Shown here one piece after another: positions 1 to 8,300 of a DNA stretch of 14,552 nt (positions within the stretch are counted from its first letter, which is position 1; each line of letters starts with the position of its first letter). The position numbers and the translations under genes were made by a program. Origin of the DNA: Flavobacteriia bacterium. GTDB lineage: Bacteria > Bacteroidota > Bacteroidia > Flavobacteriales > Flavobacteriaceae. A model generated the notes under the pieces. That model was not told where the DNA came from, did not search any database, and saw only the letters and a program-made list of their open reading frames with translations. The DNA is taken from NCBI GenBank assembly GCA_030626085.1, contig DAOUPQ010000024.1, forward strand, positions 1-14,552, read 5' to 3'.

Positions 1-212
1 ATTCAAAAGAAGTTTCTATTGAAAAACCCTTCGGACCTTCAGGCACCTTTAATGCTTTTAAATTTAACAAACCTGTTTATAAACGGATTGATTATATCTT
101 CATTTCAAAAACTAATAAAATTAAAGTTCAAAAACATGCTGTTCTAAGTGATTCAAAAGATTTAAAATATCCTTCTGATCATTTGCCTGTATACGTTGAA
201 CTTTCTTTTTAA
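1..212 (+). CDS. Endonuclease/exonuclease/phosphatase family protein, C-terminal fragment
   Basis: This is the 3' end of a gene whose start lies before the window. The reading frame begins at base 3 and ends with TAA at 210-212, leaving 69 residues. The fragment contains RIDYIFIS and, near the end, PSDHLPVYVEL. These match the last conserved blocks of the DNase I-like endonuclease/exonuclease/phosphatase (EEP) fold: the Asp before the Tyr, and the catalytic SDH motif whose His belongs to the active site. EEP proteins hydrolyse phosphodiester or phosphomonoester bonds using a divalent metal. The substrate cannot be told from this fragment, and a signal peptide cannot be judged because the N-terminus is missing. 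The gene ends 10 bp before the glycoside hydrolase gene, so the two are probably co-transcribed. The family call is firm; the specific function is not. Confidence 0.85.
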   Translation, partial: SKEVSIEKPFGPSGTFNAFKFNKPVYKRIDYIFISKTNKIKVQKHAVLSDSKDLKYPSDHLPVYVELSF

Positions 213-222
213 AACCCAAGCC

Positions 223-2532
223 ATGAAAAATCTAACTACATTTATAGTATTAATATTCACTTTTATATTCCATACAAATTGCAAAAGCCAACAAGTAAAT
301 ACGGTTAACAAAACAACAAATAAAATTATTGAACGTAAAGTTGATTCAGTTTTAGCTTTAATGACCTTACAAGAAAAAATCGGGCAAATGAATCAGTATG
401 CCAGTAGCTGGGATGTTACCGGCCCTCCTTCTAATGTAAGCGATAATGAAAAATTAGAGATTCTTAAAAATGGAGGTGTTGGTTCTATGCTGAATGTATT
501 ATCTGTTAAAGCCACACGTGAAGCACAAAAATTAGTAATGGAAAACTCTCGTTTAAAGATTCCACTTATTTTTGGCTATGATGTTATTCACGGATATAAA
601 ACGATCTTTCCAACACCTTTAGGAGAAAGTGCCAGCTGGGATTTGGAAATTATTAAAAAATCAGCAGCTGTTGCTGCAAAAGAAGCTGCTGCTGCCGGTG
701 TACATTGGACCTTTGCTCCTATGCTGGATGTATCTCGTGATGCTCGCTGGGGCCGTATCATGGAAGGATCGGGTGAAGACCCTTACCTCACTGCTAAAAT
801 TGGTGTTGCAAGAATACAAGGATTACAAGGTGATGATCTGGCAAATGAAAATACAATTGCAGCTTGTGCCAAACATTTTGCAGGTTATGGATTTGCTGAG
901 GCAGGAAGAGATTATAATACCGTTAATATTGGCGAATTTGAATTGCATAATACCATTCTACCACCTTTTAAAGCTGCTGCTGAAGCAGGAGTTGCTACTT
1001 TTATGAATTCCTTTAATGAAATTGATGGTATTCCGGCAACGGGACATAAAGAATTACAACGAACAATTTTAAAAGAAGGATGGAACTGGGATGGATTTAT
1101 TGTTTCTGACTGGGGATCTATAGGTGAAATGATAGCGCATGGTTATGCAAAAAATAAGAAACATGCTTCTGAAATTGCTGCCAATGCGGGTAGTGATATG
1201 GATATGGAATCGTATGCTTATCAAAACCATTTAGAGCAATTGGTCAATGAAGGCAAAGTTGATATTAAATATATTGATGATGCTGTCAAGCGTATTTTAA
1301 GAGTAAAGTTTAGATTAGGTCTCTTTGATGATCCATATAAATATTGTAACGAAGAACGTGAACAAAGTGAAATTTATTCTAAAGAAAATCAGGCTTTAGC
1401 TCGTGAAGTTGCTAAAAGATCTATTGTACTGCTTAAAAATGATTCCAAGCTACTACCTATAAATAAAAACATCAAAAGTATTGCTGTAATCGGACCGCTA
1501 GCTGATGATAAAGATACACCTATTGGTAACTGGAGAGCTCAGGGAATGGAGAATTCAGCTGTTTCTGTTCTGGAAGGAATTAAAAATGCTATCAGTTCAA
1601 ATACTAAAATAACCTATCATAAAGGTGGCGATCTAATTACTTCTGAGATCAAAGAAGGTGAAAACCAGTTCCTTTTACCCATAACGTTTAATACAACTGA
1701 TCAATCTGATATTCCGGCTGCGGTTAAAACTGCCAAAAATGCAGAAGTAGTGATCTTAGCTATTGGAGAAAGTGCTTATCAATCCGGTGAAGGACGAAGT
1801 CAGGTTTCTATAGGTTTTTCAGGAGTACAGCAAGAATTGTTAAAAGCGGTTTACAAAGTAAATAAAAATGTAATCGTTGTTTTAATGAACGGCCGACCAA
1901 TGGATATTTCATGGGCTGCCAAAAATATTCCATCTATTTTAGAATGCTGGCATTTAGGTTCTCAATCTGGCAATGCTATAGCGGATGTTTTATTTGGCGA
2001 CTATAATCCTTCAGGTAAATTACCAGTATCTTTTCCTTATAACGTAGGTCAAGAACCTCTGTATTATAATCATAAAAATACCGGACGGCCAAATAACCCA
2101 GTACATGTTACTTATTCAGGTTATACCGATTCTCCTAAAACAGCTTTATACCCTTTTGGCTACGGATTAAGCTATACTACTTTTGACTATGATAATTTGA
2201 AATTAAATAAAACAAAAATTTCAAAAAATGGAGAAATAGAAGTATCTATTGAAGTTTCAAATATTGGAAAATTCGATGGTGAAGAAGTAGTACAATTATA
2301 CATCCGAGATATGGTAGGCAGTATTACACGTCCTGTTAAAGAATTAAAAGGGTTTGAGAAAATAGCAATAAAAGCTGGTGAAAAAAAGACAGTAACCTTT
2401 ATCATCAATGCTGAAACACTGCAATTTTATACTGCCAATAAAAAATGGGAAGTAGAACCCGGGGATTTTAATATCTGGATTGGTGGGGATTCTAATGCTC
2501 CGCTAAAAGCTTCTTTCACTGTTGTGGAATAG
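223..2532 (+). CDS. bglX: Glycoside hydrolase family 3 (beta-glucosidase BglX-like), exported
   Basis: A 769-residue family 3 glycoside hydrolase that probably releases terminal beta-linked glucose from oligosaccharides outside the cytoplasm. The start is the ATG at 223; the frame is open back to a TTG at 196, but that would put nine extra residues ahead of a normal signal peptide and overlap the previous gene. Residues 1-20 are a hydrophobic export signal ending in Cys20, possibly a loose Bacteroidota lipoprotein signal. The GH3 N-terminal barrel spans about 35-345, with the nucleophile in FIVSDWGS (Asp296). The alpha/beta sandwich domain spans about 390-620 and carries SGEGRS with Glu523 as the likely acid/base. 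A fibronectin-III-like domain closes the protein (about 665-760). Length and domain order match BglX, which is about 765 residues. It follows the EEP gene by 10 bp. Exact substrate (cellobiose, laminari-oligosaccharide, xyloside) cannot be read from sequence. Confidence 0.93.
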   Translation: MKNLTTFIVLIFTFIFHTNCKSQQVNTVNKTTNKIIERKVDSVLALMTLQEKIGQMNQYASSWDVTGPPSNVSDNEKLEILKNGGVGSMLNVLSVKATREAQKLVMENSRLKIPLIFGYDVIHGYKTIFPTPLGESASWDLEIIKKSAAVAAKEAAAAGVHWTFAPMLDVSRDARWGRIMEGSGEDPYLTAKIGVARIQGLQGDDLANENTIAACAKHFAGYGFAEAGRDYNTVNIGEFELHNTILPPFKAAAEAGVATFMNSFNEIDGIPATGHKELQRTILKEGWNWDGFIVSDWGSIGEMIAHGYAKNKKHASEIAANAGSDMDMESYAYQNHLEQLVNEGKVDIKYIDDAVKRILRVKFRLGLFDDPYKYCNEEREQSEIYSKENQALAREVAKRSIVLLKNDSKLLPINKNIKSIAVIGPLADDKDTPIGNWRAQGMENSAVSVLEGIKNAISSNTKITYHKGGDLITSEIKEGENQFLLPITFNTTDQSDIPAAVKTAKNAEVVILAIGESAYQSGEGRSQVSIGFSGVQQELLKAVYKVNKNVIVVLMNGRPMDISWAAKNIPSILECWHLGSQSGNAIADVLFGDYNPSGKLPVSFPYNVGQEPLYYNHKNTGRPNNPVHVTYSGYTDSPKTALYPFGYGLSYTTFDYDNLKLNKTKISKNGEIEVSIEVSNIGKFDGEEVVQLYIRDMVGSITRPVKELKGFEKIAIKAGEKKTVTFIINAETLQFYTANKKWEVEPGDFNIWIGGDSNAPLKASFTVVE

Positions 2533-2590
2533 AATTTTAGTAATATTTGAATTATCTATTTGCGTTTTTATTTATAATGTAAGATAAACG

Positions 2591-2598
2591 TATCTTTG
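2591..2598 (+). promoter_or_regulatory. Bacteroidota-type -7 promoter box upstream of der
   Basis: TATCTTTG is an exact match to the Bacteroidota -7 consensus TAnnTTTG. It lies 23 bp before the der ATG, in the short gap after the glycoside hydrolase gene. The companion -33 TTG is poor: the nearest TTTG, at 2559-2562, is 28 bp upstream, which is longer than the usual 17-23. The box implies that der can be transcribed independently with a leader of only about 15-20 nt. This is inference from the motif alone. Confidence 0.55.
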
Positions 2599-2621
2599 CA
2601 AAAATCTAGATCAGAACTAAA

Positions 2622-3926
2622 ATGGGAAATATTGTTGCAATTGTTGGAAGACCAAATGTTGGAAAATCAACACTTTTTAACCGTTTGATACAAAGAAGAG
2701 AAGCCATTGTCGATGCTGTTAGCGGTGTAACAAGAGATAGACATTATGGTAAAACAGACTGGAACGGTGTAGAATTCTCTATGATCGATACCGGTGGATA
2801 TGTGGTAGGAAGTGATGATGTTTTTGAAAGTGAAATTGACAAACAAGTAGAACTTGCCATTGATGAAGCCGATGCTATTATTTTTATGGTAGATGTAGAG
2901 TCTGGTGTTACAGGAATGGATACAGAAATTGCCCAAATTTTACGTAAGATTAAAAAGCCCGTTTTTTTAGTGGTCAATAAAGTAGATTCTTCAAAAAGAG
3001 AAAATGATGCTGTTGAGTTTTATTCACTGGGGCTGGGTGAATATTTCACCATTGCCAGTATTAACGGAAGTGGAACTGGTGATTTGTTAGATGCAATTGT
3101 TAAAGCACTTCCTGAAGTAGAAGAAAAAAATGAAGATGATCTTCCCCGGTTTGCCGTTGTTGGAAGACCAAATGCCGGGAAATCATCTTTTATCAATGCT
3201 TTGATTGGAGAAGATAGATATATTGTTACTGATATTGCCGGTACAACCCGCGATTCAATTGATACTAAATATAATCGTTTTGGATTTGAATTTAATTTGG
3301 TAGATACTGCCGGTATTCGTAAAAAATCTAAAGTAAAAGAAGATCTTGAATTTTATTCGGTTATGCGTTCTGTTAGAGCAATCGAACACAGTGATGTTTG
3401 TATTTTACTGATCGATGCAACCAGAGGCTTTGAAGGTCAGGATCAAAACATATTTTGGTTGGCAGAAAAAAATAAAAAAGGTGTTGTTATTTTAGTTAAC
3501 AAATGGGATCTTGTTGAAAAAGACACCCATTCAACCAAACAATTTGAAGAAAAAATTCGTCATGAAATTGCTCCGTTTACTGATGTTCCCATCCTTTTTA
3601 TGTCGGCACTGACAAAACAAAGAATTTTTAAAGCCATTGAAACTGCAGTTGAAGTTTTTGAAAATAGAAAACGGCGAATTTCAACCAGCAAACTAAACGA
3701 TACAATGTTGGGAATTGTAAAGCATAATCCTCCACCGGCCAACAAAGGAAAATATATTAAAATTAAGTATTGCATGCAATTACCAACTCCAACTCCCCAG
3801 TTTGCATTTTTTGCCAATCTACCGCAATATGTAAAAGATCCTTATAAAAGATATGTTGAAAATAAGATGCGAGAAATTTTTGATTTTACAGGTGTCCCAA
3901 TAACAATTTATTTCAGGAAGAAATAA
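2622..3926 (+). CDS. der: Ribosome biogenesis GTPase Der (EngA)
   Basis: A 434-residue cytoplasmic GTPase with two GTPase domains in tandem, the signature of Der/EngA, which is needed for maturation of the 50S ribosomal subunit. Domain 1 shows the P-loop GRPNVGKS (residues 9-16), DTGG (56-59) and NKVD (119-122). Domain 2 shows GRPNAGKS (181-188), DTAG (228-231) and NKWD (293-296). The C-terminal ~85 residues form the KH-like domain that contacts rRNA, ending near FTGVPITIYFRKK. Length and motif order are normal and no key residue is missing. The ATG at 2622 gives the family's usual N-terminus, in which a few residues precede the first P-loop. It sits alone between the glycoside hydrolase gene and a decayed region, and a -7 box precedes it. 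Confidence 0.98.
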   Translation: MGNIVAIVGRPNVGKSTLFNRLIQRREAIVDAVSGVTRDRHYGKTDWNGVEFSMIDTGGYVVGSDDVFESEIDKQVELAIDEADAIIFMVDVESGVTGMDTEIAQILRKIKKPVFLVVNKVDSSKRENDAVEFYSLGLGEYFTIASINGSGTGDLLDAIVKALPEVEEKNEDDLPRFAVVGRPNAGKSSFINALIGEDRYIVTDIAGTTRDSIDTKYNRFGFEFNLVDTAGIRKKSKVKEDLEFYSVMRSVRAIEHSDVCILLIDATRGFEGQDQNIFWLAEKNKKGVVILVNKWDLVEKDTHSTKQFEEKIRHEIAPFTDVPILFMSALTKQRIFKAIETAVEVFENRKRRISTSKLNDTMLGIVKHNPPPANKGKYIKIKYCMQLPTPTPQFAFFANLPQYVKDPYKRYVENKMREIFDFTGVPITIYFRKK

Positions 3927-3963
3927 GTCCTTTTTCACTGCAGGCATTTCCCAAAATATGAAT

Positions 3964-3993
3964 TTTGCAGGTTAAAAAAAATTGCTATATTTA
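3964..3993 (+). promoter_or_regulatory. Candidate Bacteroidota promoter in front of the broken gluconokinase
   Basis: TTTG at 3964-3967 is followed after 18 bp by TATATTTA at 3986-3993. That fits the flavobacterial pattern TTG-N17-23-TAnnTTTG with one mismatch, at the final base of the -7 box. The box ends 18 bp before the ATG at 4012, giving a leader of the usual length. In AT-rich DNA such a match can arise by chance, so this is a candidate only. Confidence 0.4.
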
Positions 3994-4011
3994 TGGTTTT
4001 ATCATTAACAA

Positions 4012-4149
4012 ATGAAAACTAAGAGACTATTTGTAATATTTATCATTGGAGTTTCAGGAGTAGGAAAATCCACTACTGGTAATTTATTATCTCAACAACT
4101 ATCAATACCTTTTTTTGATGGAGATAATTTTCATCTTGAAAAAAATTAA
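4012..4149 (+). pseudogene. Truncated gluconokinase, N-terminal remnant
   Basis: The ATG at 4012 opens a 45-codon frame ended by TAA at 4147-4149. The translation contains a Walker A P-loop, GVSGVGKST (residues 14-22), and then, after the spacing seen in gluconokinase, FFDGDNFH (about 34-41). In the family the P-loop is followed closely by a DGD/DADxxH segment and then a conserved stretch of about 120 residues that completes the kinase; intact members are about 160-175 residues. Here the frame stops directly after the His motif, and I could not find the remaining kinase motifs in any frame downstream. Gluconokinase phosphorylates gluconate to 6-phosphogluconate. Adenylylsulfate kinase also has a DGDN motif but with longer spacing, so gluconokinase fits better. 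This is a pseudogene unless the 45-residue peptide has a role of its own. Confidence 0.72.
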
Positions 4150-4458
4150 ATAAGATCTTCCTTAAATAATGTTGTTTCTCAAGTTATCTTGAGTCAAATT
4201 CCTATTCCTTGTTTGAGTGATGCTGTTAATTTTTAAACGGATTACATAATCCAATTCATCTGCAAATTTAATTCAGACCCAATGTGATTATTTTGGAGCA
4301 CATACCTATCAGCAAATTAATGATCGATCCATCAGAAAAATTTTATCACACTAACTGGAAAAGCAAAACCCAAGATTGAGTACAAGTAATTGCTTGCAGC
4401 ACTTAATTGACTATAAGTATATGAAAGTTGCAGTAAAAACAATTTATTAATCACTCTT
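4150..4458. other. Gene desert with decayed sequence, possible transposase scrap on the minus strand
   Basis: These ~310 bases lie between the broken gluconokinase and the convergent TPM gene and carry stops in every frame I read. The longest meaningful-looking piece is a minus-strand open stretch of 36 codons (4162-4272) without a start codon. It reads FADELDYVIRLKINS near its beginning, which resembles the YVIRLKxN segment of IS4-type DDE transposases. A short upstream piece in the same orientation, reading MDRSLI, could match the DR-x-x-I block that precedes it in those enzymes, but stops and shifts separate the two. The resemblance is weak and from memory. No terminal inverted repeats or target duplication were recognised. 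No terminator hairpin for the convergent genes was found. Confidence 0.35.
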
Positions 4459-5268
4459 CTACCATCCACCACTGGCACCACCGCCACCGAAGCCACCTCC
4501 GCCGAAACCTCCGCCAAAACCGCCTCCGCCGAAACCTCCGCCAGAGCTACCACCAAAACCTCCGCTACCACCATAGCTACCTCTTCCGGCATTACTTAAA
4601 ATAATGGCATCCAATAAAGAAAAACCTCCTGATTTTTTACCTCCATTTTTATCTCCTCCACTTCGATTTTTACGTGATAATATTAACAATATGATAATAA
4701 ACAAGAATATAATAAAAATCAATGGTATCCCTTCACCTTCACCATCATATTGGGGTTCTCCTTCATATTCTCCACTCATAATCTGAAAAACCCTGGTTGT
4801 ACCCATATCTAAACCAACAAAATAATTTCCTTGTTTAAACTGTGGTGTTATAATAGTTTCTATAATTCTTCTGGAGAGTGCATCTGTGAGTTTATGTTCT
4901 ACACCATAACCTGTTCTGATTGTAATTCTTCTATCATCCTTTGATACCAGGATCAATATGCCATTATCAATATCGGCCTGACCAATACCCCATTTATGTG
5001 CCAATTCTGTAGCATACATGGCTATATTCTGACCTTGCAAAGAATTAACAGTGATTACTACAATTTGAGTAGAAGTTGAATCGCTATACTTAATTAATTT
5101 TTGCTCTAAAGATTCTACCTCATAACCGCTCATCAATTTGGCATAATCATAAACACTTGTTTGAATCTTTGGTTTTTCGGGTAAATAATCTTGAGCAGTG
5201 ATCTGATTAAAACAACAAAAAAACAGAAGTATAAATAAACTTATATATTTAATTAATTTTTGCTGCAT
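4459..5268 (-). CDS. Secreted TPM-domain protein (YgcG family) with Gly-rich tail
   Basis: A 269-residue minus-strand protein. Residues 1-26 are a signal peptide ending in ITAQ. A TPM domain (PF04536-type; about 33-168) follows, with the conserved QIVVITVNSL, DNGILILVS and RTGYGVE (118-124) blocks. One transmembrane helix spans about 181-198. The rest is a low-complexity tail made almost wholly of Gly, Phe and Ser, ending ASGGW; a Gly-rich C-terminus ending in Trp is common in this family. The expected topology is an extracytoplasmic TPM domain anchored by the helix, with the basic and Gly-rich part on the other side. TPM proteins have been linked to acid phosphatase activity and photosystem II repair in plants, but the bacterial role is unsettled. 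A LemA-family partner, often adjacent in other bacteria, is absent here. The gene is divergent from the propeller gene, with 87 bp between the starts. Confidence 0.9.
   Translation of the reverse strand: MQQKLIKYISLFILLFFCCFNQITAQDYLPEKPKIQTSVYDYAKLMSGYEVESLEQKLIKYSDSTSTQIVVITVNSLQGQNIAMYATELAHKWGIGQADIDNGILILVSKDDRRITIRTGYGVEHKLTDALSRRIIETIITPQFKQGNYFVGLDMGTTRVFQIMSGEYEGEPQYDGEGEGIPLIFIIFLFIIILLILSRKNRSGGDKNGGKKSGGFSLLDAIILSNAGRGSYGGSGGFGGSSGGGFGGGGFGGGFGGGGFGGGGASGGW
4496..4543. repeat. Direct repeat inside the Gly-rich tail of the TPM gene
   Basis: Two identical 21-bp copies lie at 4496-4516 and 4523-4543, giving a period of 27 bp, or nine codons. On the minus strand they encode a Gly-Gly-Gly-Phe pattern. 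This is the most GC-rich patch in the window. The exact nucleotide identity, not only identity of the amino acids, suggests recent slippage or duplication, so tail length may vary between strains. Confidence 0.7.
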
Positions 5269-5355
5269 ATCTTTAAATACTTATTCGTAATATTGACTTG
5301 CAATATACCAAAAAAAAAGAAGCCTTTTTAAATATCCAATTAAAAATAAATAACA

Positions 5356-8300
5356 ATGAAAAAAATATTTTTTTCCCTATTTCTTATTACATCAATTCTT
5401 CAGGCACAACATATCGATGTAAAAAAATTAAAAGGCATGAGTCCTCGTTCTGTAGGTCCTGCCGGAATGAGTGGTAGGATTACTGCAATAGATGTTGTTA
5501 ATGATCAACCCAATATTATCTACGTAGGTGCAGCATCCGGTGGCGTTTGGAGATCAGAAAGTGAGGGAATTGACTGGGAACCTATTTTTGATAAAGAAAA
5601 TTTACAGGCTATTGGAGCTATTACCATTCAGCAATCAAATCCTGATGTTATCTGGGTAGGAACAGGTGAAGGTAATCCAAGAAACAGTGTTAATGGTGGG
5701 TTTGGAATTTATAAAAGTTTAGATGGAGGAAAGAACTGGAGATTAATGGGTCTGGAAAAAACACGTAATATTCATCGTATAATCATTGATAAAAATAATC
5801 CCAATACTATTTATGTTGCTGCCATTGGTTCATCGTGGGGAGAACATCCTGAACGCGGTATTTTTAAAAGTACTGATGGTGGTGAAACCTGGAAAAAAAT
5901 ATTATTTATAAACAATAAGACCGGTGCAGCTGATCTGGTTGTAGATGCCAATAACCCTAATAAATTAATTGCTGCAATGTGGGAACACCGCAGAAAACCA
6001 TATACTTTTAATTCGGGTGGTGAAGGCTCAGGAATTTATATAACTCATGATGCCGGGAAAAACTGGAAAAAAATAACCGATAAAGACGGTTTACCCAAAG
6101 GTAATTTTGGAAGAATTGGTTTGGCTATTTCACAGAGTAATCCCAAGGTAATTTATGCACTGATCGAAGCTAAGAAAAATGCCTTATATAAATCAGAAGA
6201 TGGAGGTTTTAAATGGAAAAAAATTAATGATAAATCAAGTGGCAGAGGATCAGATGGCATTGGTAATCGTCCGTTTTATTATTCTGATATTTTTGTAGAT
6301 CCCAAAAATGAAAACAGAATTTATTCAGTCTTTACTTATGTAAATTACAGTATTGATGGCGGCAAAAGTTTTAAACAATTAATGCCTGCTTATGGCTCTG
6401 ACTCAGGTGTTCACCCTGATCATCACGCATGGTGGATCCATCCGGAAAATCCTGATTTTATGATCGATGGTAATGATGGCGGCCTGAATATCACAAAAGA
6501 CAAGGGGAAAAGCTGGCGATTTGTAGAGAATCTTCCTGTGGGACAATTTTACCACATTAATGTTGATAATGAGTTTCCTTATAATTTGTACGGTGGAATG
6601 CAAGATAACGGTACCTGGGTAGGTCCGGCTTATGTCCTGAAATCACAAGGTATAAGAAATTCTTATTGGCAAGAATTGATGTTTGGTGATGGTTTTGATG
6701 TAATACCAGATCCTAATGATTCTCGTTATGGATATGCCATGTCACAGCAAGGATTTGTAGCTAGGTATGACAGAGAAACCGGTTCGATAAAAACAATTCG
6801 CCCTACGCATCCAAATCCTGATATTAAATTGCGATTTAACTGGAATTCTGCTATAGCAATAGATCCTTTTGACAATAAAACCATTTATTTTGGAAGTCAG
6901 TTTGTTCACAGATCAAAAAATCAAGGTTTTGAATGGGAAATTATTTCACCTGACCTTACAACCAACGACCCTGAAAAACAAAAACAATACGAAAGTGGTG
7001 GTTTGACAATGGATGCCACAGGAGCAGAAAATTATTGTACAATTCTGGCAATTAGCCCTAGCACAAAAGAAAGAGATATAATTTGGGTTGGAACCGATGA
7101 TGGTAAAATACAAATTACAAATAATGGAAGCAAAAATTGGAAAAATGTAACTCCTAAAAACTCAAACTTTCCCAAAAATAGTTGGGTAGCTCAAATTAAA
7201 CCTTCCACTTTTAATGCTGGAGAAGCTTATATAGTTGTAAATAATTATCGGAATTTTGATTTTAAACCTTATTTGTTTCGCACAAGAAATTACGGACAAA
7301 CATGGGAAAGTCTGTTGAATAATGTATCCGAAACATTTGGGTATACTTTATCTTTTGTTCAGGATCCTGTCAACAAAAATTTAGTTTTTTTAGGCACTGA
7401 AAATGGTATGTATTTTAGTTTTGATGAAGGAAAGAACTGGAATAAATGGACAGAAGATTACCCAAGCGTACCAACAATGGATATGGTTATTCACCCAACA
7501 GAGCACGATTTAGATATTGCTACTTTTGGACGTTCATTTTATGTTTTTGATGACATAAGACCCTTACGGGAAATAGCTCAAAATGGTACTGAAATCATTT
7601 TGAAAACCTTAAAATTATTTACACCTCCTACAGCATATATAAGTCAAACTCAACAACCCAGCGGAACTCGCTTTGGCGGTAATGCAATTTATAATGGTGA
7701 AAACAAAAAACGAGGTGCCATGATTAGTTATGTGATCAATAAACCAGAAGTAAAAAAAGATGCATCTGATAAAAAAACTGACAAAAAAAATAAGATCAAA
7801 AAAGATTCGCTAACGCTACAAGTTTATAATTATAAAAATGAACTTATTCGAACAATTAAAAATAAAATCCCTGAAGAAAATGGATTAAATCGAATGTATT
7901 GGCGTTTGGGTGAAAAAGGAGTAAAAAGACCCTCTCGTAAAACCAGTAAAAACAAAAACGAACTCAGGGGTGTTACTGTTTTGCCTGGAAAATACAAATT
8001 GGTATTACAATATCAAAAACAAAAAGATTCTACAGAGATTACTGTAAAATATGATCCTAGAAATCCACTTTCAAGTGAAATATTAAAAAGTAAATACGAT
8101 ATTCAAAAGAAAATCGAAAGTAAATTTGACCTATCTTATAGAGCTGTTGATCAGTTAAATAAATCTAAAAAGATTGTAGAAAATTATAAGAAACAGGCTA
8201 AGGATATTGATAAGAAACAATACGAAGAATTTATCAAATCAAGTGACAGTATCATTAAACAAATTGACGGATTAATTGATAGTATGCTAGGCAAAGAAGA

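Noticed and set aside
196..222. TTG at 196 as start of the GH3 gene
   Set aside because: It would overlap the EEP gene by 17 bp and place nine residues in front of a normal signal peptide that begins at ATG 223.
4332..4592. Minus-strand frame of 86 residues rich in Val, Ala and Glu
   Set aside because: It is an out-of-frame shadow of the Gly-rich repeat in the TPM gene, running on into the decayed region.
5300..5307. Minus-strand TATATTGC as a -7 box for the TPM gene
   Set aside because: It deviates from TAnnTTTG in the last two bases and no TTG lies 17-23 bp upstream; the divergent 87-bp gap must hold promoters but I cannot place them.
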